From the NCBI GenBank assembly GCA_946902985.2, contig OX336388.2:125899894-125963893 (forward strand): DNA of 64,000 bases, written 5' to 3'. The first letter of the stretch is position 1. Every line of letters begins with the position of its first letter. The notes under the pieces were generated by a model. The model was not told the origin of the DNA. It searched no databases and saw only the letters and a program-made list of their open reading frames with translations. Below, piece after piece: positions 55,516 to 64,000 of this stretch. The position numbers and the translations under genes were made by a program. Origin of the DNA: Meconema thalassinum (Eukaryota > Arthropoda > Insecta > Orthoptera > Tettigoniidae).

Positions 55516-56034
55516 CACTCAACCGACCTTCGCTTATCCGACACTCCTTGTTATCCGACATGGGTACACTTAATTGAACGTTTGGTGTACACTAAATTTT
55601 GACACACTCGGTGTGGAAGTAGCAACCGTGGGAGAAACACTGACGAAGATGAGGATGGTAAAGAAGAAGAACAAAAGGATGAAACGATGTCTCACAGTGA
55701 AGGATTAGATGCATTGGATATGGCACTAACGTACATGGAGCTACAGTCAGAGGCAATGGCGTTGATTTTTCATCGATGGCGAGATCTCGCAGCAAGAAAA
55801 CGTGAATCAGCAGGCAAGCAGACATTGTTGACAAGTTTCATATTTTAAGGCATTTGGAGGGGTTCTGTTCAATGTACAATATTGAATTGATAGTTCAGTA
55901 AATAGAGTAGACTACTGTAAAACATGACACTGTTCTAGGAACACAGTAACGTCATTCTGTATTATCCGACATTTTCGGTGATCCGACGTACTCCAGGTCC
56001 AGTTTAGGTCGGATAATCGAGACTGTACTGTATG
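55516..56034 (+). pseudogene. Tigger deletion derivative
   Basis: The 5' end has ACCTTCGCTTATCCGACACT and the 3' end has TTTAGGTCGGATAATCGAGA then CTGTACTGTA: inverted Tigger-type termini with TTATCCGAC motifs. The coding remnant (about 55608-55848) is an acidic stretch (TDEDEDGKEEEQKDE), then MSHSEGLDALDMALTYMELQ and a basic end AARKRESAGKQTLLTSFIF before the stop, matching the C-terminus of Tigger/Jerky proteins. HTH and DDE domains are deleted. Confidence 0.75.
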
Positions 56035-56057
56035 TGTGCGTGTATACAATTTAGAAT

Positions 56058-57113
56058 CATCATCATCATTTCCCCTTATCCAGCTCCTGCCGGGTCGGGG
56101 TATTTATGGCACTTCTCCACTTTCATCTTTCCTTCCACCATTCTTCTTCCACGATCTTGTCCCAGTCCAGATTTCTTTTTCTTACGCTGTTCTTCACTGA
56201 ATCAATCCACCCTGTTCTAGGTCTTCCTCTTGCTCTCTTACCCTTGCACTTCGCCTCCAGCATCTGTCTTGGTATTCTATTTTCCTCCATCCTCTTTACA
56301 TGTCGAAACCACCTTAGTTTATTCTTCTCAATTCTCTCATTTAGTTTTCCCATCCCAACTTCCTTCCTAACATCTTCATTCCTCACTCTGTCTTTCCTAT
56401 CATACTTCTTAGGAATTTCATTTCACTGGCTTGGATTCTACTCTCTTGCCTGCTTGTCAGGGTCCAAGTCTCAGCTGCATAAGTTAATATGGGTACATAG
56501 TACATTTTATACATTACCTCCTTGCTTTTCCTTGGTACTTCCTCATCCCAAACAAGTTTTCTTACACTTTGATAGAATGCATTGCTCTGCTGTACCCTCC
56601 TGCCAATCTCCATGTCCAACCAACCAGTTTGCATCAATTCACTTCCTAGGTATTTGAACGTGTCCACAATTTCCAAACTCTGACTTCCAATTTTCACAGT
56701 GCCCTTTCCTTGTCTTTCCCCTCTTGTCATCACCATGGTTTTGCTTTTCTCTATACTGATTTTCAGGCCATACTTCTGAATATTTTCGTTCAGTGCATCT
56801 AGTTGTTTTTGCACTTCTTCGGTGTTCCTTCCCCAGACCACAATATCGTCTGCAAATAATAGTAACTTCATTTCTTTATGTCCATATGCTTCCTTTGTTT
56901 CCTTTACTATTTCATCCATCACCATTATGAACAAGAGAGGTGACAGCACACTCCCCTGTCTTAGTCCAGTCTTGTTCCTAAACCAATCTGTCTTTCCAAC
57001 TGGGGTCAGTACCCTGCTAACACAGTTGTTGTACATTGCTTGCACCATTTCCAACATTTCTCTTCCCAGTCTCTTCTTAAACATGGTTTCCCATACCTTC
57101 TCTCTGGGGACAC
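56058..57113 (-). pseudogene. RTE LINE, 5'-truncated, TSD 12 bp
   Basis: Flanked by ACAATTTAGAAT at 56046-56057 and 57114-57125. Reading from 57113 on the minus strand, the RT encodes VWETMFKKRLGREMLEMVQA, TGLRQGSVLSPLLFIMVMDE, MKLLLFADDIVVWGRNTEE (FADD catalytic pair), VDTFKYLGSEL and LTYAAETWTLTSRQESRIQA. After one frameshift near 56385 come RWFRHVKRMEENRIPRQMLE, AKCKGKRARGRPRTGWIDSV and a stop. The 3' end closes with a (GAT)n tail, usual for the RTE clade. The endonuclease and 5' half were never copied. Few lesions, so it is a fairly recent insertion. Confidence 0.92.
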
Positions 57114-57356
57114 ACAATTTAGAATATCACACTGTAATAAATCAAATAACAAATTTTAGCATGCACTAGGAAAAAAAAAACCACAACTAATAGGCTATAT
57201 AATGTATACTTAACTTGGTATTGTTCTATTCCAACGATGCTCACTTATAGACTTTTTAATAATTTTAAATGATATAGTCGACTTCGTTGTTACGTTACGG
57301 CAACGTCACGAAATGTACCGAGAATGCACTGAGGTGTATGACGTCATAGTACGATG

Positions 57357-57470
57357 TAGCAGCTGAGTACCAAGAAGGCAGTGCGAGAACAATCAAGTAG
57401 GCAGTGAAGAAACAAAATAGAATCTTGAAACTCTGTTCTCGCACTGCCTTCTTGGTACTTGGCTGCTAGC
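57357..57470. repeat. Perfect-like hairpin, 33-bp arms
   Basis: AGCAGCTGAGTACCAAGAAG ... GCAGTGCGAGAAC (57357-57389) pairs with GTTCTCGCACTGCCTTCTTG ... CTGCT (about 57438-57470). 31 of 33 positions match and the loop is about 48 nt. A run of 24 T follows at 57514-57537. Confidence 0.8.
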
Positions 57471-57683
57471 ATTTAAAATGATATTAAGTCCAGTCTTTCA
57501 GACTGACTCTCGCTTTTTTTTTTTTTTTTTTTTTTTTCGAATGCATGTTGAAATTAGTTATTTGATTTATTATTATTGCAGTGGGGTATTCTAAATAGTA
57601 TACACGCGCATATATACCATTACTCATGTAATTCCCAAAACAAACCTAACGTATGAGATTCAAACTGCGAATCAAACATTATA

Positions 57684-58307
57684 CAGAGTCATTATCTATG
57701 TGCGCACCAGTAAACATGGCAAGCTAAGCCGGCTGTGACTAGAGCAGATCGCGGCCGCGCACACCCGGTCCAGCTGGTGGTGGCGCGCACTTTCACACTT
57801 TTACCAAACATGTTCAATAATGTGTAGGTCTACTTACAGTGCTCATAGGCGATGCTGAAAATGTCCTCCCTCTCTTGTAACACACACCAGACATCTTCAG
57901 CATGTCTGTCAACTCTTTTATTATTTATGGAGCCTGTTTCCTTGAATCGTTTAGTGAGCCTCCTAATTGTACTGGCATTAGGCACAGGTCCTCATGGAAA
58001 CTTGATTCAAAATTTTCGTCTTGTTTCAGAACAAGATTTTCTGATTTTCACGTTCGCGCAATGTGAATTGGTGTCTAGGCATGACCAACAATCACAGTAA
58101 TCACAATACTCACTAAACGTGCAACACTAACTTCTAAGCTTTGCAAATACACGCCTATATGAATGATAAAACACGTGTGAACTAGCGATATGAGTCAGCG
58201 GAGCACAGTAACACCGTCTGGACCGGGTGCGTGCGGCTACGATCTGCGCTAGTCACCGCCGGCTTTGCTTGCCGTGTTTACTGGCGGGCACGCACATAAT
58301 GACCCTG
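57684..58307. mobile_element. TA-inserting MITE, short copy (624 bp)
   Basis: CAGAGTCATTATCTATGTGC at the left and inverted CAGGGTCATTATGTGCGTGC at the right. TA is duplicated (57682-57683, 58308-58309). The empty site is preserved in the left fold-back arm near 55405 (GATTATAGTATAATG). Sister of the 51365 element. Confidence 0.92.
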
Positions 58308-58387
58308 TACTATAATCATCTAATGACGTGCTATTGAACCAAAGTAGTGCATTTACAATATTGAAAATTAACCTTAACACAGTGATC

Positions 58388-58430
58388 AGGATCTGCTGAT
58401 GGCCACTAGAGCTTCGAAATGCATAATCCT
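58388..58430 (+). ncRNA. Decayed hammerhead-like motif, right arm
   Basis: AGGAT, CTGCTGA (CUGAUGA with one change), GGCC..., GAAATGC, then ATCCT. Stem I is kept, but the core and the region after GAAA have changed. Counterpart of 55298-55339 in the opposite arm. Confidence 0.3.
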
Positions 58431-58457
58431 AAATTGCCCATCCAAGTGTGTGATAAC

Positions 58458-59787
58458 TAGGGCTCGGATGATGATGCCGTAAAAAAGTTAAGAAAATGCA
58501 CTTAAAATTTTCAAAAATGACTGTAATTAATGACCTAAAAAATTCGAAAAATATACTAAAATGGAGAAAATGATCTTATAATAATAAACTCACCAATATT
58601 TCAAACATCTCATCTTAAGCTCAAACTGAAATTAGATTTTGAGCACGTAACAATAGGTTTATGTTCACTTTAGTCTGAGTAGCACTGCACTACGAATGTC
58701 ATTCTGATGTTGTCAAATGTAAATGATCTGCGGTTATCAGCCAACAAGTTTTTATATCTCAAAATGCTGCATTCAACATCAACTGATGTGATCGGAGCAT
58801 ACTTGAAATGAGGAAGGTCGTTTGCTGCTAAATCCACCTCAATCTATCCATGCAGTAGTTCTCACCAGAGAGAATGTCTGAGATTTTGCATACCCCGGTG
58901 CCTTGGGGTAAATCTGAGAGTTGTTCTCACACAAAACTGTTGCTTACAGTGACATCGGACAAGAGTGTAAACTCTCAAAGATTGATCGCCACTTCAGTGG
59001 ACAAAGCAGCGCATCAATGCGGTTCTCAACAATATTTTATACCCGGTGTTTTCGTCCAGCACTTTTTTCAGTTTTGAGGCAATACCCGCAGCAATTTCGC
59101 CACAATTGTTGCTAAGACTAGTTTCCACCCAGTTGATTAAGGAAATGGAATCAATATTTTAAATTACTGTATCTTGTATCAGCTACTACTGCTCGGGTCT
59201 AATCGGCGTGGACCTGAGAGGAATGTGCATCGCAGACTATGAGTGGTGGTGGTGACGAATGATGAGGTTTCTCGGTCCTTGCGTAGTAACAGAAGCAAAT
59301 ACATTAGTCGGTCACTCAGTCACTCATTCCCAATGCCACACTGATTTCAGAAAAGACCCATGTTAGCAGTATTGGAATAGACGAGAATGTCAGGTAACAC
59401 GGCGGACTGTCGACAGGTTTCTCAATTCACGCCTGCTCCTACCCTGCCTCTGCCCTTGATCCCGCAAGTTCACAGAGCTTTGAACCAAGCAGTAGCTTCT
59501 TCTTCTTAACTCTGAGAGACGTAACTCCCTCATTTAAAGCTGTGACGTGACTAAATTGGAAATAAAATGACCTTAAAAGGCCGATTTCTCTAAAATAAGA
59601 CCAAAAATATCTACCAAACTTTAAAAAAATGCTTTTAAAATGGAAAAATAGCAAAAAAATGCAAAAAGATGCAAAATAAAAATGACATATTTGAAGACGG
59701 GGTGCCTCGTCCGGAGTTTCTATGTACTTCAGCATTGTTTTAGACAGCTCAGTAAAAAGATGACCTGTCATCAACATTCGGGCCCTA
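58458..59787. mobile_element. hAT MITE (1330 bp), exact TSD
   Basis: The ends TAGGGCTCGGATGATGATG and, inverted, TAGGGCCCGAATGTTGATG. The 8-bp duplication GTGATAAC lies at 58450-58457 and 59788-59795, and the left fold-back arm keeps the empty site (TAGTTATCACACTT near 55271). No transposase frame is readable inside. Confidence 0.92.
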
Positions 59788-59943
59788 GTGATAACTAATA
59801 CATGTAATTTTTTCCAGGAGTGTGTTTACATATTTATAACTTGTACCCAGCCCAATTCATTGTGCACAATCGTGTTGACCAACTGAAACGCAGCAAAAGA
59901 CAATTTGTATAGGTAACACTGGAAAGAATGACTTCAAATTTCC

Positions 59944-60125
59944 ACATCCTTAGGAAAATGTATGGGCCGAGATTGTTCCCAGATGGAAACTACCGACTGA
60001 AACCCAACTCCGAACTGTATCGACGGTTGCCGATACCAGCCTGCAACTTAGGCAGGTAAAGTTCTACGGGCACCTTCTACGCATAGACAACAACAGAGTT
60101 ACCAAGAGGATCTTCTCCTTGGTTA
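59944..60125 (+). pseudogene. LINE RT tail, right part
   Basis: ILRKMYGPRLFPDGNYRLKP then NSELYRRLP, followed by frameshifted remains of 'FYGHLLRIDNNRVTKRIF' type. It continues the RT frame broken at 55165. Confidence 0.6.
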
Positions 60126-60471
60126 AAATTCGCTCAATGAAGTACAAAAAGACTTGAATTCCCACTGGGAATTCATTCCAAATTTTGTTATATTGTTAAC
60201 TCTTAGTCCCCACCACCCAAAGTGCCGAAGTGCCGAAAACCCCTCTCACAGGAGAGAAAGGAAAAATTATCAGCCAGGCTTAAGTGATATTGGGATCGAA
60301 AGAGAGCATCGAAGAAGAATTAGTCATAAGGAATCCTTAGTGTGCTTACTCTCAATAATAATAGAAAATATTTGGGTAGCAGAATTAGGTGAGACGGTCT
60401 ATATGGATTCACCTCCCTATGAAAAAATCCCTGATACGCACCTCCCCTCCCCTCTTCCTTAATGTGCTGCG
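60126..60471. other. No recognisable feature
   Basis: A 102-codon open frame (60154-60462) has no motif; possibly further LINE 3' sequence. Confidence 0.45.
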
Positions 60472-61327
60472 AAGTTAGTTAGTTATTGTTGTTTTAAGGG
60501 GTGGAACTATGAGGTCATCTGTCCCTCTTAACACAGATTAAATAAAACAAATTTGGAATTAAATTTAAAATTTTGAGGTGGACACCTTAATTTTAAAAGA
60601 CCAAAAATTAATAAAACAAAAACAAAAAATTAAATAATAATAAAAATTATAAAAATAAACAAAAATTACGGAAAAACAAAACATTATCATTCAAAAACGA
60701 ACAAGTCGTTGAGTCAATGTTCACTGGAGAATTTAGATTGCTGGCCCTAACCCACTCTCACTTATAAAGCGGATAACACGATCAGCAGCCACTGCGTCAT
60801 CTGCTAATATAAGTTTGAGTGTCATCTGCAAACCAAGGTTTCTTCGTAAGTCAGCAAGATCCACACACTCGGTTAAAATGGTTCCACAGGTACAATGTGG
60901 GGGGTATTCCCTTCTCATTAGATGTGAGTGGGTGGGTCTTGTATGACCTATCCTTAGCCTACACAAAATGACCGGAAAGAGCTCCGCCACATGCTCTCAG
61001 TTTACTGGGCAGTGGGTCAGCTATCCACTGACTCTCCCAAAATGCCAGAACATGTAGGCATAACTAAGAGCGAATATCTCTAGCGGGTACCTCCATTGGT
61101 CGAGGTGGTAGTGATACCGCATCTTGATCCGCTAACTCATTTACTGCAATTCCCATGTGGCTTGGAAGCCACAGAAAGGTGATTCGAGTGTCAGCGTGGC
61201 ACAGCCCGGCTAGTAAGTCATGGATTCGCTGCAATAGGGGGTGTTGTGGGAAACATGTAGCAATTGACTGCAACGAACTCAAAGAGTCGGTACACACGAG
61301 AAAGTGGATTCGTGCATCCTTTGGTGC
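60472..61327 (-). pseudogene. I-like LINE, second copy (3' part)
   Basis: Same family as 52937-55029: TTATTGTTGTTTTAAGGGG at the 3' end, an AT-rich UTR, then inverted coding. It encodes CTDSLSSLQSIATCFPQHPL and LWLPSHMGIAVNELADQ (RNase H end) and PVILCRLRIGHTRPTHSHLM. Small deletions break the frame near 60970 and 61115. It is truncated at about 61327, within RNase H. The RNase H CTDS motif is intact here. Confidence 0.87.
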
Positions 61328-61666
61328 TGCTAAGAAACCTAACCATGTTAATATCTCCCGAGCAAATCACTCAACCAGCGCGTCAGGGGATGAGTGTTAG
61401 AAAATGTGAATCACAGTCTTCTCGCACAGTGAGAAAGACTCTCCGCGTCATACCGCACATCGTGTAAGTCCAATCTACTACCAGGTACATCCGTTACCAG
61501 ATTTGTGCATACATATTCAGTTTCCTGCGTATTTCCTTGCCTCGGTTTTGGTCATATGACTGTTATCATTCCTTTTTGGAATCTCTGAGCAGCAAGACTA
61601 CTTCTATGCAAGGTAAGACGCAGCATTTTCTGATTATTATTATTATTTCAAGAGAATTATGAGTGA
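61328..61666. other. No recognisable feature
   Basis: No coding segment or repeat match found. Confidence 0.5.
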
Positions 61667-62198
61667 CTAGTAGTAGCGCCCTACTTCGCCCGGTGGATTT
61701 ATTTGTTTTTTGGATGATAATGAATACTACTACAGAACTGGAGCGCTCAAGGATAAGGATCGGAAAGCACCAACGCTTATTGCAGCTGATAACCTCAGTA
61801 TACTGCACCAACACCACCGCCTTTATACAGAGGCATACTATTGCCATGATGATAACTGTTTTAAGGGGCCTAAGAAATCTTTTTGCACTAATTACTCCCC
61901 GTGACTGCAATTTACAAGCAGCTTGCAATTCTGCACTAGAACACTGGTAGTGGCGACGTGATGCAGCCCGCATTTCCAGGCAACAATAGACTTAGTTATT
62001 ATTGAAGCTGTTCGGGAACGCTTGTTCTTTAAGGTTACCTGAGAGTTGTAGCCTAATCCTACATAGCCTGAACTATTCCTCTTGAATAAGGCTATCATAT
62101 ACAAAAAGAATTATTCGAATCCGACTGGTAGTTCCAGAGATTAGAGCGTTTAAACGCACAAACAAACAAACTCTTCAGCTTTATTATATTAGTATAGA
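61667..62198 (-). mobile_element. Small non-autonomous Helitron (532 bp)
   Basis: On the minus strand it begins TCTATACTAATATAATAAAG, then GTTTGTTTGTTTG, and ends with a hairpin AGTAGGGCGCTACT then ACTAG. It sits between A (61666) and T (62199) on the plus strand. No Rep/helicase. An inverted tail motif (TTTTAAGGGGCC) near 61858 suggests captured LINE/SINE sequence. Confidence 0.8.
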
Positions 62199-62606
62199 TT
62201 TCACTTTAGTAATAGGCTAAATAAATGTCAGTAGGCTACTAAAAGGACTAAAGTTGTAATTGACATTTATTCCTGCATTATATTAACGAGTAACATGTAA
62301 TAACTTGTAATAATCATTTTTGAATGCGTCATGACGCTTATGTTAACATTTCATTAATATTTTGTGTTCAGATGGCCGACAATGCAGTTCCGTCAACATC
62401 ACGATGCCCAGCATTACCTCTCTATTTTAACGACCACGCAAGTCAAGCACCAGTAGGCTTGCCAGATGTTCCGTTTTATCCGGAACAATTCCGGCTTTTC
62501 TTGTTTTCATAATGTCGATTATTCAGGTCCGTATTGACGTAACTATAACTTTGAAAGAATAATAGATTTTCCGCCTTCAATAGCCTACTGTTTATTTCTA
62601 TTACTT
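62199..62606. other. No firm gene; possible exon-like ORF
   Basis: TTTTGTGTTCAG directly precedes ATGGCCGACAATGCAGTTCC (62371), giving 47 codons to a stop at 62510-62512. The splice-acceptor resemblance is suggestive only. The segment includes TTCCGTTTTATCCGGAACAA, a near-palindrome whose TTCCG/CGGAA theme recurs near 62920-62965. Confidence 0.25.
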
Positions 62607-62652
62607 ACAGGGACTAGTTTCGGGGGTAAATACTCCCCCTTCCTCAGCCTGT
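62607..62652 (-). ncRNA. Candidate minimal hammerhead ribozyme
   Basis: The minus strand reads ACAGG, CTGAGGA, A, GGGGG, an 8-nt loop, CCCCC, GAA, ACTAGT, C, CCTGT. This fits a type I hammerhead: stem I ACAGG/CCTGT (5 bp, exact), core CUGANGA, stem II (5 G-C pairs), GAA, a two-base-pair stem III closed as AC-UA-GU, and cleavage after GUC, between 62612 and 62611. One extra A separates the core from stem II. Such very short stem III is known from Penelope-like retroelement hammerheads, which work as dimers. No host element is recognised around it. Confidence 0.55.
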
Positions 62653-63384
62653 CCAACAAAACTTCACAGTGGAAAAACTTTCCATGTACAAGTTCATACA
62701 AAATACATGAAGAATAAAGAATAAAGAAATAATATTATTTACAATCCCGCTCGACGCTCCAAAGAAGATACTTTTATTGCATCACTAAGGCCTAGGCGCA
62801 TCGGAACTCCTGAATTGGGCCGGTGCTGCGGTCCGCTGTCCCCATTGCGTCATCGTGGGACCACTCTAGTCCCCTTGTTGCTCTTGGCAAACGTCAAGGC
62901 GAGAAAATTTCTTGTTTTGTTCCGCGTTTCGTTTTAATCTTTAACGGAACGCCAAATATTCCGTTTTTTGGTTAATTTGATAATATATTGCATTTCGCAC
63001 CATTTTTCAAATGTCCCGCTTCAGAATTGATTGTAATATCTATAGGGCATCCAACATTTAGAATGAAGCATTGGTCTTATGGCGCGTTACGACAGGGTTG
63101 CCACTCCATGACAGGAGACAGTACAAAGCGCTTCGCGTACACTTTCCGCACATTCAGCGATTGTGCAGTGACGAAGACTTGAATTAAGATCTGTATAATA
63201 ATACTAATAGTAGGCTAACATAACACATACAACGAAATTAAATTAACTATAACGTATGCTGAATGTGACAAAGAAAACAATCAAAATAAAATAAATAAAG
63301 TACAAGTAGAAGGAAATGTGTGAAGTTTCGACTGCAATTAAAGTTGAAGTATGTTATTAAAGAAAATACTCCTCATTGGCTTAC
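62653..63384. other. No recognisable feature
   Basis: No motif on either strand. It would include the first intron if the exon at 63385-63506 is real, as the donor GTAAGC lies at 63384-63379. Confidence 0.45.
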
Positions 63385-63506
63385 CTTTCATGATTTATAC
63401 TTTCGTTGGGTTTAAGGTTCTTAAAATAACTGAACACATTAATTACGACCTGTTTTTCCCTCCTTCTGAGCACTTGACCACGCTTTCTTTTCACAAAACT
63501 ATCCAT
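63385..63506 (-). CDS. Candidate first exon, transposase-type N-terminus
   Basis: ATG at 63506 (minus) opens MDSFVKRKRGQVLRRREKQV, then VINVFSYFKNLKPNESINHE, and runs into GAAAG followed by GTAAGC, a strong splice donor. The RKRG-x-VLRR...V-x-NVF-x-YF pattern resembles the N-terminal DNA-binding start of intron-bearing Tc1/IS630-type transposase genes in arthropods (recalled, not checked). The frame is open upstream to 63668, but that part is Leu/Ser/Cys-rich and probably 5' UTR, so I prefer the 63506 start. No downstream exon is seen in the window. Confidence 0.4.
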
Positions 63507-64000
63507 TGTTGTATGTGAAATACGTAAAATACAACACGTTAAGTCTAACAGAACTGCTGCACACACACTCAAGATAGAGACAGCCGAACTACTGAAATAC
63601 AAGCTCGAATGGCACAGTAATAAAGCTGTGAGTAGCAAGCGGCACCCCGCTGCCCTTCGAAACTTCATGTTTATAATCCGTGGTCAATGAACAGCCCGGC
63701 CTGTGTAAACAATTAAACCTACACTCTAGGTAGGCAGGTAGAAAACTTCTTCCAACATTCCTCTACAACTCTCAAACTGACATGACATGGTTATCTTTAA
63801 AAATAGAAAAGTTGGCAGCATACGAACTTTTTCAATGCTGCTATGCGGTTATGAGAGAATATTCAGAAGTTTTACCTACATGAAAATTGTAATATTGCCA
63901 GTATAAAATATTTCAATAATCCATCATCAAGACGGCACATTTAGCTACACGTGTGTGAAAAATAGGCATCACAAAGTCAATGCAACATGATATAAGATCG
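63507..64000. other. No recognisable feature
   Basis: It might include the promoter of the minus-strand exon at 63385-63506. No TATA or initiator element can be assigned with confidence. Confidence 0.45.

Larger units (their letters stand above)
55162..59943. mobile_element. Fold-back insertion with hammerhead-like arms
   Basis: The left arm (55162-55505) begins TTGTCTTTTGCTGCTTTTCA then GTCGGTCAACATGATTGTGC. The inverse ends near 59912. The right arm is split by a hAT (58458-59787) and a MITE (57684-58307); removing both restores collinearity with the left arm. ATCCTTAGGAAAAT occurs on both sides (55152-55165, 59944-59957). Between the right arm and that repeat there are about 30 extra bases. 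The centre holds a Tigger remnant and an RTE LINE. Each arm has a hammerhead-like motif. The arms resemble inverted pseudo-LTRs of Penelope-like elements, but no matching RT is present. Confidence 0.65.

Noticed and set aside
57513..57540. Poly-T as a transcription terminator
   Set aside because: Long T runs here are more simply retroposon tails or microsatellites in a eukaryotic genome.
60154..60462. 102-codon frame as a host gene
   Set aside because: No motif, and it directly follows LINE remains.
62371..62512. Short MADNAVPSTSR... frame as a gene
   Set aside because: 47 codons with only an acceptor-like upstream sequence; kept as a low-confidence note, not a CDS call.
63507..63668. N-terminal extension MKFRRAAGCRLLLTALLLCH as a signal peptide
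   Set aside because: Continuous with the exon frame, but the conserved-looking start is MDSFVKRKRG, and a secreted DNA-binding segment is implausible.

Overview
This is a eukaryotic, intron-bearing, AT-rich window from a large, repeat-laden genome. The mixture of element families points to an insect: several tRNA-derived SINEs, mariner and Tc1, Tigger/pogo, hAT, a TTAA-flanked Kolobok-like element, RTE-, CR1/L2- and I-like LINEs, and Helitrons with TC...CTAG ends. A large-genome polyneopteran (orthopteroid) would fit, but that is inference and no species can be named. I see no bacterial operons, rRNA genes, canonical tRNA genes or CRISPR arrays. Almost every recognisable protein is a broken transposase or reverse transcriptase. 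I found no convincing host gene body; two candidate exons with splice signals (8656-8885 and 63385-63506, both minus) look like ends of intron-containing transposase-type genes.

Layout. 0-9 kb: a SINE, a hAT 3' end, a Tc1 relic, a deleted mariner, a satellite-like block of about 146-bp subrepeats (5.8-6.8 kb) and a terminal exon. 9.6-11 kb: a full-length mariner with three nonsense codons. 11.6-15.8 kb: a SINE, a partial Helitron copy, then a 3.1-kb Helitron carrying about twelve 163-bp units. 16.4-21.7 kb: a 5.3-kb element with long terminal inverted repeats, an internal tandem duplication and an inserted Tigger. 24.2-28.3 kb: a LINE split by a THAP-domain transposon, itself split by a TTAA element; a SINE lies further along the same LINE. 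28.5-37.7 kb: MITEs, SINEs, LINE tails, a second THAP-element copy and tandem repeats. 37.8-40.5 kb: an element with CAGTACACTATCGCC ends filled with tandem arrays. 41-51 kb: LINE fragments, SINEs, a hAT MITE with target duplication, a palindromic MITE and a mariner deletion derivative split by a SINE. 51.4-61.3 kb: the deepest nest, where sister copies supply exact empty sites for several insertions. 61.7-64 kb: a small Helitron, a candidate hammerhead ribozyme and a candidate first exon.

The most interesting observation is a set of hammerhead-ribozyme-like motifs. The cleanest is on the minus strand at 62607-62652. Three decayed relatives lie in a dispersed repeat family at 16.3, 55.3 and 58.4 kb, two of them in the inverted arms of one 4.8-kb fold-back insertion. 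Hammerheads of this minimal type are known from Penelope-like retroelements, but no Penelope reverse transcriptase is recognisable here. Next in interest are a mosaic network of SINE families sharing cores and tails, and several non-autonomous TA-inserting families sharing CAGGGTC termini.
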